DNA of 64,000 nt, taken from the NCBI RefSeq assembly GCF_000599605.1, contig NZ_KK082679.1, positions 62,921 to 126,920 of the forward strand, written 5' to 3'. Shown in pieces: positions 56,542 to 64,000 of the stretch. The notes under the pieces are model-generated. The model was not told where the DNA came from. It saw only the letters and a list, made by a program, of their open reading frames with translations, and ran no database searches. Position numbers and translations under genes: made by a program. Origin of the DNA: Prevotella sp. HJM029. Lineage in GTDB: Bacteria; Bacteroidota; Bacteroidia; Bacteroidales; Bacteroidaceae. The stretch's first letter is position 1; every line of letters begins with the position of its first letter.

Positions 56542-59500
56542 TTAGAAACCAACTTGTAAACCAAATGAGATTGAAGTTGGAATAGGATAGTTCCAATTTG
56601 GGTTCTCAGGATCTGAACAAGTCAGACTGCTACTCTTGATAGTCAAGAGATTTTGACCAGAGAGATAAATACGAGCATTGCTCATCATGAGCTTTGAAAG
56701 CACGGTCTTAGGCAGATTATAACCTATTTGCAATGTGCGCAACTTTAAATAAGAGCCATTCTCAACATAATAAGATGAGGCACGACCTTCATCAGCACTG
56801 TTCCTGATGGTCAATGCAGGAATGGTTGACGAGGTGTTATTCGTTGTCCATGCATCCAGCATACGACTTCCTTTGTTTGAACCTGGGTCGGTGATGCTCC
56901 AGAAATCGGTTTGGAACTTCTGATTATTGTAAACATCCTGGTTGCAGACACCTTGCCAAAACATCGTGAGATCAAGGCCCTTATAGGCGAGCACAATGTT
57001 CAAACCATAAGAGAAAGCTGGAACAGGATTGAAGATCCAGGTTTGATCAGCTGAAGTGATTTTATGGTCACCATCCAAATCTCTGTATTTCAAACCGCCT
57101 ACGCGTGCATTGTCTTGTCCCGACAAGTTCACTTCATTCTGGTTCTGATAGAGCCCATCTACAACGTAACCCACGATTGAGCCGTAAGGCTTATGGGATT
57201 GAACGAGATTTTCCTTTGTCGTGTGGGCATAAGAACCTGTTGTTGAAGGAGGCAGACTGGTTACGCGGTTACGGAAGAAATCAAGACTTCCGTTGACGTC
57301 GATGCCTAAGCCATTGGCTAAGGTCTTGCGATAACCTAAAGCTAATTCCATACCCCAGTTACGCAATGACGGCCCATTACTCCAGGTTGCTCCACCTTCG
57401 CCCATAGCACCAAGATAAGCAGGATTGATCAACATGTCACTCACATTCTTAATGTAGGCATCGACACTACCATAGAGCGAACCAGCGAGGAGCATATAGT
57501 CAACACCAAGATTATATTGTGTTGCTGTTTCCCATTTCAGGTTTGGATTAGCTGTTTGAATAGCCCTATAGCCCGAAGGGAACGTGCCTGAACCAGCCAT
57601 GCGAAGGTCATAGGCAGTTGAACTGACGCGATCCAAACCATAATCGCGAACGTAAAGGCCAAATTGTGCATTATTGTCAATGGCCTGGTTACCCGTCTTA
57701 CCCCAAGAAAGACGCAGTTTCAAATCGTCAAGCCAATCTTTCTTTAACAGCTGAGAAATGCGGAAACCCAGGGATGCTGCAGGGAAAGTACCCCAGCGAT
57801 GATTGGCACCAAAGCGTGAAGAGCCATCATAACGAATGGTGAATGAGGCCAACAGCAAATCCTGGAAATTATAATCGAGTTTGCCAAAGAATGATGCTAA
57901 GCGATAACCCACCTTGGCACCACTATTGCGCATGGTGCCGGTAGCGGCATTTGGCCACATGTAATCAACATCTTCTAAGGCATAATCTTCTGAATAAGCA
58001 CTGAAGTCAACAACACTTTGCTTATTGATTTCTGAACCTGCGAGAATGGAGAAATTATGCTGTTGGACACCAAAATTATAGTTTAACGTGTTCGCCCAAG
58101 TGTAGTTCACATTATTGGTCTGACCGAGATTCGTTTTAGCGAGATTGTTTTTCACAACGTCTGAAGTGAAAGTGTGGGTGAGTGAATTGATGAAAGAAGT
58201 GGTGAAATCAAGTCCGAAATTAGAGCGGAACACCAAATTCTTCATCGGTTTAATGTCCACGAAGGCATTACCAAATACACGCCAATAGTCCAAATGGTTG
58301 TCTTTATTATGAAATTCTTCGCGAACAGGGTTCTGTCGGTCGCTCATTCCCCCTACTGGACCTGCAAAGGTGGTGCCATCAATTTCGTAAACCGGCACGG
58401 TTGGTGCCATTTTTAATGCATTTTCCATCGGCGCACAATCCACTTGCTTGGTGTAAGTGAGGGTAAAGTTCTCACCGACGGTAACAATTTTGTTCACATT
58501 ATAAGTGGCATTCATACGTGCCGAGATATTTTGGAAATCCGTATATTTCAAAATACCATCGTTCTTCTTATATCCTAAAGAGAACATCGCCGAATGTTTG
58601 TCGTTTGCATGCGATAAAGAAACATTGTAGTTGCGTGCAAAACCCGTTCTGGATATTTCATCTACCCAGTCTGTGTCCGAGAAACGCATCGTCTTTCGGC
58701 TATTGATGAAGCCATCGTAACGGCCATTTACCGTGTAATTCACATATTTAGCTTGTGCCGGATCCCAAACCCTAATCGGCGTTCCGCTTGTGGCATTGAT
58801 GTCCAGTCCATAGTTCTGCGCATAGATAGCGGGGTCTATTCCATCATTAAGAGCTGCCTGAACCATGGCTGTGGCATATTGCTGCGTGTTGCTCAACTTC
58901 ATCTTCGACTGATTGGTATAGAACTGTGCGGTGAGATTGGTTGAGAAATCCACCTTCACTTTATCACCCTTCTTTCCTTGTTTGGTAGTGATAATGATAA
59001 CACCATTCGCAGCACGCGAACCATAGATAGAGGCCGAAGCCGCATCTTTCAACACTTGCATGCTTTCAATGTCGTTGGCATTGAGCGAGTTGAGGGCTGA
59101 ATTCGTGGGGACACCATCCACAATGTAAAGCGGATCTTGCGAAGTGTTGAATGAGCCGATACCGCGTATTCTCACGGTTCCGGCACCACTGGGCGAGCCA
59201 TTCACGGTGATGTTCATGCCAGGCACCTTTCCTTGTAATGCACGCATGGGGTCTGTGTCGGACGAAGTTTTTAGCGCATCAGTCGAAACCACGGCGACCG
59301 AACCTGTTAAGTCGGCCTTACGTTGCTTCGTGTAACCCGTCACCACCACTTCATTCAATTGCTTAGCATCTTCTTTCAAGATGATTCTCTGATTCGGAGA
59401 AGCCTTCACTTCCTGATGGGCATAGCCAATGTAGGACACCACGAGTGTCGAACCTGCCTTTGTCTGCAGTTTGAAGTTACCATTAATGTCGGTGATGGCG

Positions 59501-59652
59501 CTGTTCTTCGTACCTTTTTCCATAACAGAGGCACCAATAATCGGTTCGCCATTCGCATCGACAACTGTTCCGGTAAATTCTGTCTGCGCATAAATCAATG
59601 CGCAACAGAACGTGAGCAATGAGCTCAAAACAAGTCGTTTCAGATTGTTCAT
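56542..59652 (-). CDS. SusC-like TonB-dependent receptor (fructan locus)
   Basis: A complete 1036-residue SusC transporter. The signal peptide (to about residue 22) is followed by a carboxypeptidase-regulatory-like domain (GTVVDANGEPIIGASVMEKG), the TonB box/plug (NEVVVTGYTKQRKADLTGS, PGMNITVNGSPSGAGTVRIRG) and the barrel, ending in the usual strand SISFGLQVGF. Unlike the receptor at 1-2797 there is no STN domain, in line with control by the divergent sensor and not by sigma/anti-sigma factors. It takes up fructo-oligosaccharides with SusD. It is first gene of the five-gene locus. Confidence 0.96.
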   Translation of the reverse strand: MNNLKRLVLSSLLTFCCALIYAQTEFTGTVVDANGEPIIGASVMEKGTKNSAITDINGNFKLQTKAGSTLVVSYIGYAHQEVKASPNQRIILKEDAKQLNEVVVTGYTKQRKADLTGSVAVVSTDALKTSSDTDPMRALQGKVPGMNITVNGSPSGAGTVRIRGIGSFNTSQDPLYIVDGVPTNSALNSLNANDIESMQVLKDAASASIYGSRAANGVIIITTKQGKKGDKVKVDFSTNLTAQFYTNQSKMKLSNTQQYATAMVQAALNDGIDPAIYAQNYGLDINATSGTPIRVWDPAQAKYVNYTVNGRYDGFINSRKTMRFSDTDWVDEISRTGFARNYNVSLSHANDKHSAMFSLGYKKNDGILKYTDFQNISARMNATYNVNKIVTVGENFTLTYTKQVDCAPMENALKMAPTVPVYEIDGTTFAGPVGGMSDRQNPVREEFHNKDNHLDYWRVFGNAFVDIKPMKNLVFRSNFGLDFTTSFINSLTHTFTSDVVKNNLAKTNLGQTNNVNYTWANTLNYNFGVQQHNFSILAGSEINKQSVVDFSAYSEDYALEDVDYMWPNAATGTMRNSGAKVGYRLASFFGKLDYNFQDLLLASFTIRYDGSSRFGANHRWGTFPAASLGFRISQLLKKDWLDDLKLRLSWGKTGNQAIDNNAQFGLYVRDYGLDRVSSTAYDLRMAGSGTFPSGYRAIQTANPNLKWETATQYNLGVDYMLLAGSLYGSVDAYIKNVSDMLINPAYLGAMGEGGATWSNGPSLRNWGMELALGYRKTLANGLGIDVNGSLDFFRNRVTSLPPSTTGSYAHTTKENLVQSHKPYGSIVGYVVDGLYQNQNEVNLSGQDNARVGGLKYRDLDGDHKITSADQTWIFNPVPAFSYGLNIVLAYKGLDLTMFWQGVCNQDVYNNQKFQTDFWSITDPGSNKGSRMLDAWTTNNTSSTIPALTIRNSADEGRASSYYVENGSYLKLRTLQIGYNLPKTVLSKLMMSNARIYLSGQNLLTIKSSSLTCSDPENPNWNYPIPTSISFGLQVGF

Positions 59653-60231
59653 TATTATAAATATTGATTGTTAAAATTGACTTCAGCTATTTCTTATCCC
59701 CAGTAAAGCTGTTGATTTGGAGCATGAAGCTTCATGCTTAAAGCCGACCGGGTATTCTAATAATACTGCAAAGATAGCAGATGGCAAAAACAACGATTCG
59801 CAATAATAGTTCAAAATATAAAAAATTCGTTACATGTAACAAATGTTTCATCATTTGTTCTAAATGTGCTGAAAACTTATTCCGTCTACGATTGCAGCAG
59901 CACAGATTTCCCCCTGATGGCCTGTTAGTGGGATTTCATGCCGAAAGAAAGCAGACTTTATCCCAAGGTGGTGGTTAGAATTTTTACAGATATGATTTGC
60001 TTGTTGGACAAATTGGACGCCGTCTTGTCCAAGGCGCAGCTGTCTACTTCGAACGAAGAAAGCCTACAATCTGCCAACAAGAGAATGGAAGTTCAACAGA
60101 CAACAATCGCTTTCATCTAAAATAACCAGCAAGCAATCTAATGACCGATTTGGGGGTAATTGCACAATTAGTTTTGATTTTAGCCATTTTAATGTTATCT
60201 TTGCCACATTCTTCTATAGCATCATCATCTA
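59653..60231. promoter_or_regulatory. Divergent control region of the fructan locus
   Basis: A 579-base gap holding the susC -7 element (TATCTTTG on minus, 59776-59769; no good -33 box), a 12-bp palindrome GTTACATGTAAC (59830-59841), an inverted repeat AACAAATG/CATTTGTT (59839-59846, 59853-59860) and the regulator's promoter. The palindromes lie about 55-90 bases upstream of the susC -7 element, where an activator would bind. The remaining about 300 bases show nothing I can name. Confidence 0.6.
60173..60203 (+). promoter_or_regulatory. Promoter of the fructan-locus regulator
   Basis: TTTG at 60173-60176, exactly 19 bases, then TATCTTTG at 60196-60203. It is a full consensus promoter, 29 bases before the ATG, so the regulator is probably made constitutively. 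Confidence 0.82.
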
Positions 60232-61794
60232 ATGAAAAAATTATTTCCCTATATTCTTAGTTTCATTTTTGGTCTCACATCATTTTCTTGTGACACCAAC
60301 ACCCATCAACACTACGTCATTGGTGTGTCGCAATGTTCGGAAGATATTTGGCGCGACAAACTAAACCAAGAGCTCCAAACGGCCACCTACATGGAAGATG
60401 GCATCACAATAAAGTTTGCTTCGGCCGATGATAACGATAAACGGCAAATTCAACAGATAGAGCAATTCATCAGTGAGGGCGTCAATCTGCTCATCATCTC
60501 GCCCAATCAGGCCTATGCCATTACGCCTGTTGTCAACAAAGCAATGAAGAAAGGGATTCCTGTAATTCTCTTCGACCGTAAAACGGATGGTCACTACACC
60601 GCATTTATGGGTGCCGATAATGTGGAAGTGGGACGCCGAATGGGCGACTATGTGGCACGATTGGTGGGCGATCACGGAAAGGTGCTCGAGATTATGGGCT
60701 TGAAAGGGTCATCACCAGCGATTGAACGTCATCGAGGATTTATAGAAAGCCTCAGTAAGCATCCTGGTATTCAACTCGTGGCGAGCTTGCAAGGAGACTG
60801 GACGAGGGAGAGTGGAACGCGCGTAATGAAGCATTTCAAGCAACATGCCGGAACTGCCTGTGACGCCATAGCCTGTGTTTTTGCGCAAAACGACCGCATG
60901 GCTATGGGGGCACGCGAGGCCGGAGTCATGCCTAAATCAACTGCATTCTGTGGTGTCGATGCACTTTCAGGGTCCAAAGGGGGCTTAAAACTTGTCGCAG
61001 ACAGTGTGCTTTCGGCCTCTTACATCTATCCCACACGTGGCGACCTTGTGATGAAATTGGCTATGAACATCCTTCGCCATCGTCCTTATCAGAAAGAGAA
61101 CGTCCTACAGTCGGCGCTCGTTACACCCGAAAAAGCACCGCTGATGCTCATGCAGGCTGATGAAATGGATATGCAACAGCAACGCATCAAAGACCTGCAT
61201 CGGCGTCTCGATACGTTCTTCATGCGCTATCATCACCAAAAGGTGTATTTGCTCCTCACCATCATTATCCTTGTTTTGCTCATCGGTATCTTCATTTATG
61301 TCTATCGCATGACCCTTTACCGACATCGAATGACTGAAAAAAGCATCACAGAAAAACTGCATCACTACATGCAACTGCACGAGCAACGCAGTCAATTAGA
61401 GCGCCATCTCCACCCCAATGAAGAAGTGAAAGGCACAGAAGAGCTTGATGGCGACACAGCATTCATGAATCTTCTCTTTGAATGTATCCTTAAGCATCTC
61501 GCCAATTCTGAGTTTAATGTTGAAATGTTGGCTTCGGAATTGGGCATGAGCCGTGTGCAACTCTATCGCAAGGTGAAAACGATCACAGAATCTTCTCCTG
61601 TGGAAATCATTCGCATCACGCGCCTGCAACAGGCCGAACGACTTTTACGCCGAGGTGGAATGAACGTTTCTGAGATTTCTTATCGCGTTGGCTTCTCGTC
61701 ACCTTCCTATTTCTCAAAATGCTATAAAGAGCACTTTGGCCACCTCCCAACAGAGTCAAATGTGAAAGAGAAGAAAACGGATGTAAGAGCATAA
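60232..61794 (+). CDS. Transmembrane sugar-binding AraC-type regulator without kinase
   Basis: A 520-residue one-chain sensor-regulator. A signal/lipobox-like start (LTSFSC, C20) leads into a periplasmic sugar-binding domain of the ribose-binding type (about 27-310; IGVSQCSEDIWRD, FISEGVNLLIISPNQ, IPVILFDRKTDG, VFAQNDRMAMGA). One membrane helix follows (about 337-359), then a charged coiled linker (360-408) and an AraC helix-turn-helix (about 418-505; FNVEMLASELGMSRVQLYRK, VGFSSPSYFSKCYKEHFG). The layout equals a hybrid two-component fructose sensor with the kinase, ATPase and receiver removed: no H box, N/G boxes or phospho-Asp region is present. It is divergent from the SusC-SusD-GH32 row, its likely target. 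Confidence 0.93.
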   Translation: MKKLFPYILSFIFGLTSFSCDTNTHQHYVIGVSQCSEDIWRDKLNQELQTATYMEDGITIKFASADDNDKRQIQQIEQFISEGVNLLIISPNQAYAITPVVNKAMKKGIPVILFDRKTDGHYTAFMGADNVEVGRRMGDYVARLVGDHGKVLEIMGLKGSSPAIERHRGFIESLSKHPGIQLVASLQGDWTRESGTRVMKHFKQHAGTACDAIACVFAQNDRMAMGAREAGVMPKSTAFCGVDALSGSKGGLKLVADSVLSASYIYPTRGDLVMKLAMNILRHRPYQKENVLQSALVTPEKAPLMLMQADEMDMQQQRIKDLHRRLDTFFMRYHHQKVYLLLTIIILVLLIGIFIYVYRMTLYRHRMTEKSITEKLHHYMQLHEQRSQLERHLHPNEEVKGTEELDGDTAFMNLLFECILKHLANSEFNVEMLASELGMSRVQLYRKVKTITESSPVEIIRITRLQQAERLLRRGGMNVSEISYRVGFSSPSYFSKCYKEHFGHLPTESNVKEKKTDVRA

Positions 61795-62253
61795 AAAACG
61801 GTAGTTCACCGATTTAGACCAATTTACCTTAGCACGCAATCCTGAGAAGAGGTCAACACTGTTCAATACTAAAACAGATGACGCTTGACTTCGTGTGGCG
61901 GTGATGCCTGTCTCATGCTATACCGGGTCGATAAACGCGCAGCACAACCGGTTGGTTCCGCCCACAACAATTTGGGGAAATGCAGCAAATGGGTGTAAAA
62001 CAATTTGGGAGATTGCTACATTTTGTGTCGAAAAATTTCGGGGAAACGGTGCAAATCGGCATAAAACAATTTGGGGAATTGCAACGGGCGAGCGGATAGT
62101 TGGCGAAATTCTCGTAAAAAGAAAATGAGTTTTTTGTGGTTTCTATTTTTAAAATTGGCTATAAATGAGCTAATTCTAAAAATAAAGTTAATGCTTTGTG
62201 GGAAAATAAATGCTGTAAAGAATAGTCTTGTAACTTTGCATTTGAAATAGTTT
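61795..62253. other. Gene-free stretch with about 33-bp imperfect tandem repeats
   Basis: Four imperfect copies of a unit starting ACAATTTGGGG begin at 61967, 62000, 62032 and 62066 (steps of 33, 32 and 34). The rest of the unit (TGCAAATSGGYRTAAA-like) is best kept between copies 1 and 3. No gene is convincing; the AT-rich right part runs into the DUF262 remnant. Confidence 0.65.
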
Positions 62254-62466
62254 TCAATGGAGATTATTGGTTCCTTGCTGGATTTTCGACACAATACTTC
62301 CGAAGAAATGGTTCTTACGTTGGCTTGTATGCAGCTTCAACAGATCATGAAACAATTGGTCACAGTTCTTTTCTTGCCAATCATAATTGCGTTGATAAAG
62401 TGGAATAATAAACCTTTTATCCCCTCCATCAAAGAATTTTATCAAGGGTTGTGCGTCGCCTTTCAT
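62254..62466 (-). pseudogene. N-terminal fragment of a DUF262 (GmrSD-type) protein
   Basis: A 70-residue frame with the opening of DUF262 proteins: LIKFFDGGDKRFIIPLYQRN, YDWQEKNCDQLFHDLL and HFFGSIVSK, where IPLYQRNYDW is the family's signature. Full proteins have 350-700 residues; here the frame turns to IQQGTNNLH and stops, and no continuation is found in any frame downstream. So it is a deletion remnant of a modified-DNA restriction or related defence gene. Confidence 0.8.
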
Positions 62467-62808
62467 TTTGATTCAGTTTTGAAGATGATACTATTTTTAC
62501 ATTGTGAGTGCGGATGTGTCGAGGAGTAATGCATTCAAAGTTGATTTTATCTCATTCGCTTCGGCATTACAAATGTATTATTTTAATTCCGTTTTATGTG
62601 CCTTTTCATGATGTTTTTAATGCATTCTTATCAAGGTTGAGCCTCATTAGTGGATTTTTCCTATTGTTGAAATGGATGTTTTAGCGAGGAGGTGGGGGAG
62701 ATAAAAGCAAGAATGGAGTGGGAAGTGGCCTTCCTACTCCATTCTTTGATGGGCTCATGTGCTTGAGTAGAGCACACTATGCGTGTACACATTGAAATGC
62801 GTTTCCCT
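62467..62808. other. Gap between DUF262 remnant and GH27-like gene
   Basis: Nothing but the terminator at 62705-62746 and AT-rich sequence is seen. A possible promoter for the remnant (weak) lies near 62490-62510. Confidence 0.4.
62705..62746 (-). terminator. Terminator of the GH27-like gene
   Basis: AAGAATGGAGT(G)GGAAG at 62709-62725 pairs with CTTCC(T)ACTCCATTCTT at 62730-62746, with a 4-nt loop and one mismatch. On the minus strand GCTTTTATC follows. It lies about 60 bases past the stop codon. Confidence 0.82.
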
Positions 62809-64000
62809 TTATGGCTTGCTGAGTTTCACCACCTTACAAGCGTGGGGTGCTAAGCGAGCACTGAGGCGTGTGGTCTCGCCTTCGTCGGTATGCGTCCACA
62901 GGTCGCGCATTTTCATGCGTCCATTGATGCCGAGTTGTGAGAATTCTACTGCGCGATCTTGTGGGGTATCTTCGCGGTTGAAGAGGGCAACGACATAATC
63001 TCCGTTGCTCATGCGGCCATACCAGATTTGGCTATTGGCATCTTTTCCCACCTGTTGGCCAGCTCCATTGGTTTCGAGTGCAATGTTTTGGCTCAGTGGT
63101 TTGCCCACGAATTTATCTTTGTTGAGTGCCAAGAGCTCTTCATTTTGATAGAAGCTCACGTTGTGTTGTGCCCGCGTGTCGTTGTAATAGCTGTCGTTAT
63201 AGGAGTAATCGTTCCATGCAATGCTGTTGGCATCATAGCCAATCGTGTTGTATTGGTCGGCAACAGCTACGGGGCCTCCAGCCATTAATTGCAGCGAGAT
63301 GGTGCTTTGTCGCTCTTCGTCGGTGTTGGTACGGCGCATCAAGAGGAAGTCGCCATCGGGGATAACCTTACCTCTTCCGGTGATGTCAGACCAATAAACG
63401 AAGCCATCGAATTGGTTGTTTGCGCTGGGCCACTCGTCTTTTTTGATGTGATTTGCACCACGGAGACGAGCCGACACATGGTCCCAACCGCCTTCGCAGG
63501 TATCATCTACAATGCGAACCATGTTGCCTAAGGCAGCTTCATATTTGCCATGCTCCTTCATGTTGGGCATAACGATTGAGGTGAATACGCCATATTTCTT
63601 GGCGGCTTCGGCGATATATTGCAAGGCTAAGCGATATTCCTTGCTGCCATAGCCACGCCCTTGTCCTGAAGCACCACCGCCTCGGGTGCCATCTTCAAAC
63701 AGGCACATGAAGTCCATGCGGATGAAGTCGACACCGAGTCCTTTGAAATATTTAAAGAAGCCATCGATATATTCTTTTGCACCCCTATGAGAAGGAACAA
63801 TCCATTGGAAGATATCACCATCGGCATGTGGGTTTTTCACTTGGTCTCTGCCCTGTTCATAGAAGAGCTCTTTCACCTTGTGTGAGGTGCCTTCGATGAT
63901 ACATTCTGGGTTGCCATGCACCCAAAGTGGGTTGTCATAGACGCCCAATTTCAGTCCTTTTGCTTTACACATCGCCACCAACTCGGTCAAAGGGATGTGG
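62809..64000 (-). CDS. GH27-like alpha-galactosidase-type hydrolase (partial, 5' end outside window)
   Basis: The C-terminal about 397 residues of a clan GH-D enzyme. The frame is open to the right window edge (HIPLTELVAMCKAKG), so the start is missing. Barrel motifs are LKLGVYDNPLWVHG, the nucleophile-type strand LGVDFIRMDFMCLF (Asp after RM) and DDTCEGGWDHV (acid/base region). The C-terminal beta sandwich (NGDYVVALFNRED to HACKVVKLSKP) is of the melibiase C-terminal type. Alpha-galactosidase or isomaltodextranase-like specificity cannot be separated. It has its own terminator and may belong to a further utilisation locus beyond the edge. Confidence 0.85.
   Translation of the reverse strand, partial: HIPLTELVAMCKAKGLKLGVYDNPLWVHGNPECIIEGTSHKVKELFYEQGRDQVKNPHADGDIFQWIVPSHRGAKEYIDGFFKYFKGLGVDFIRMDFMCLFEDGTRGGGASGQGRGYGSKEYRLALQYIAEAAKKYGVFTSIVMPNMKEHGKYEAALGNMVRIVDDTCEGGWDHVSARLRGANHIKKDEWPSANNQFDGFVYWSDITGRGKVIPDGDFLLMRRTNTDEERQSTISLQLMAGGPVAVADQYNTIGYDANSIAWNDYSYNDSYYNDTRAQHNVSFYQNEELLALNKDKFVGKPLSQNIALETNGAGQQVGKDANSQIWYGRMSNGDYVVALFNREDTPQDRAVEFSQLGINGRMKMRDLWTHTDEGETTRLSARLAPHACKVVKLSKP

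Noticed and set aside
59938-60120. 60-residue plus-strand frame between susC and its regulator
   Set aside because: It overlaps the control region, has no ribosome-binding site or recognisable domain, and stops just before the regulator promoter.
61967-62099. CRISPR array
   Set aside because: Units of about 33 bases abut without spacers and are too divergent.
62016-62294. Minus-strand frame of 92 residues in the repeat region
   Set aside because: Its composition is dictated by AT-rich and repeat DNA (F, K, R rich) and it overlaps the DUF262 remnant; no domain is seen.

Overview
The window looks like a chromosomal segment of a Prevotella-like member of the Bacteroidales. The evidence is SusC/SusD pairs, a FecI/FecR-type sigma and anti-sigma pair, an SBP/AraC sensor, a fused SecDF, family-specific small proteins (DUF5053, DUF6169) and promoters of the Bacteroidetes type (TTTG, about 19 nt, TAnnTTTG). 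The genus is inference; no rRNA is present. Most genes are on the minus strand. The exceptions are HU, a lipoprotein/barrel pair, an ASCH-like gene, pepT and the fructan regulator.

Layout. (1) 1-4.6 kb: ECF sigma factor, FecR and the start of an STN-type SusC that runs off the left edge. (2) 4.8-17.7 kb: two hypothetical genes, then a host-glycan (N-glycan) degradation block: GH130, GH92, GH20 and GH33, then GH92, a NahK-like kinase and a CBM9-like protein, ending at a clear terminator. (3) 17.7-26.5 kb: housekeeping genes: tadA, an ABC exporter pair, secDF, an endonuclease/exonuclease/phosphatase-fold protein, a rhomboid protease and HU. (4) 27.3-29.2 kb: a PCMD-like lipoprotein with an outer-membrane barrel. 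(5) 29.4-46.5 kb: a capsule/O-antigen locus transcribed leftward from a promoter near 46.5 kb: ugd, a small two-gene insert, CMP-nonulosonate genes, a DUF4910 peptidase, a sialyltransferase-like enzyme, flippase, glycosyltransferases, acetyltransferase, polymerase, GDP-fucose synthase and manA. (6) 46.8-50.5 kb: DUF5053, ASCH-like gene, tRNA-Arg(CCG), pepT and an exported protein. (7) 50.7-61.8 kb: a complete fructan utilisation locus (SusC, SusD, GH32, sugar permease, fructokinase) with a divergent membrane-bound regulator. (8) 61.8-64 kb: repeats, a DUF262 remnant and a GH27-like enzyme cut by the right edge.

How the parts work together. The glycan block would remove sialic acid (GH33), GlcNAc (GH20) and alpha-mannose (GH92), leaving Man-GlcNAc for cytosolic phosphorolysis (GH130) and GlcNAc/HexNAc phosphorylation (NahK-like). 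The capsule locus carries a phosphatase/synthase/cytidylyltransferase trio suited to a sialic-acid-like sugar, probably by a 9-phosphate route, so the organism may both strip and display such sugars. The fructan locus is controlled by a protein joining a periplasmic sugar-binding domain, one membrane helix and an AraC domain, with no kinase or receiver.

Most notable: that phosphorelay-free sensor; a 90-bp duplication of the ugd 3' end flanking a DUF6169 gene pair; nine copies of a 12-mer (AGTGACTAAGTT) upstream of the polymerase gene; and a shared inverted motif upstream of three carbohydrate or envelope transcription units. All functional calls are by reading motifs in the sequence; no database search was run.
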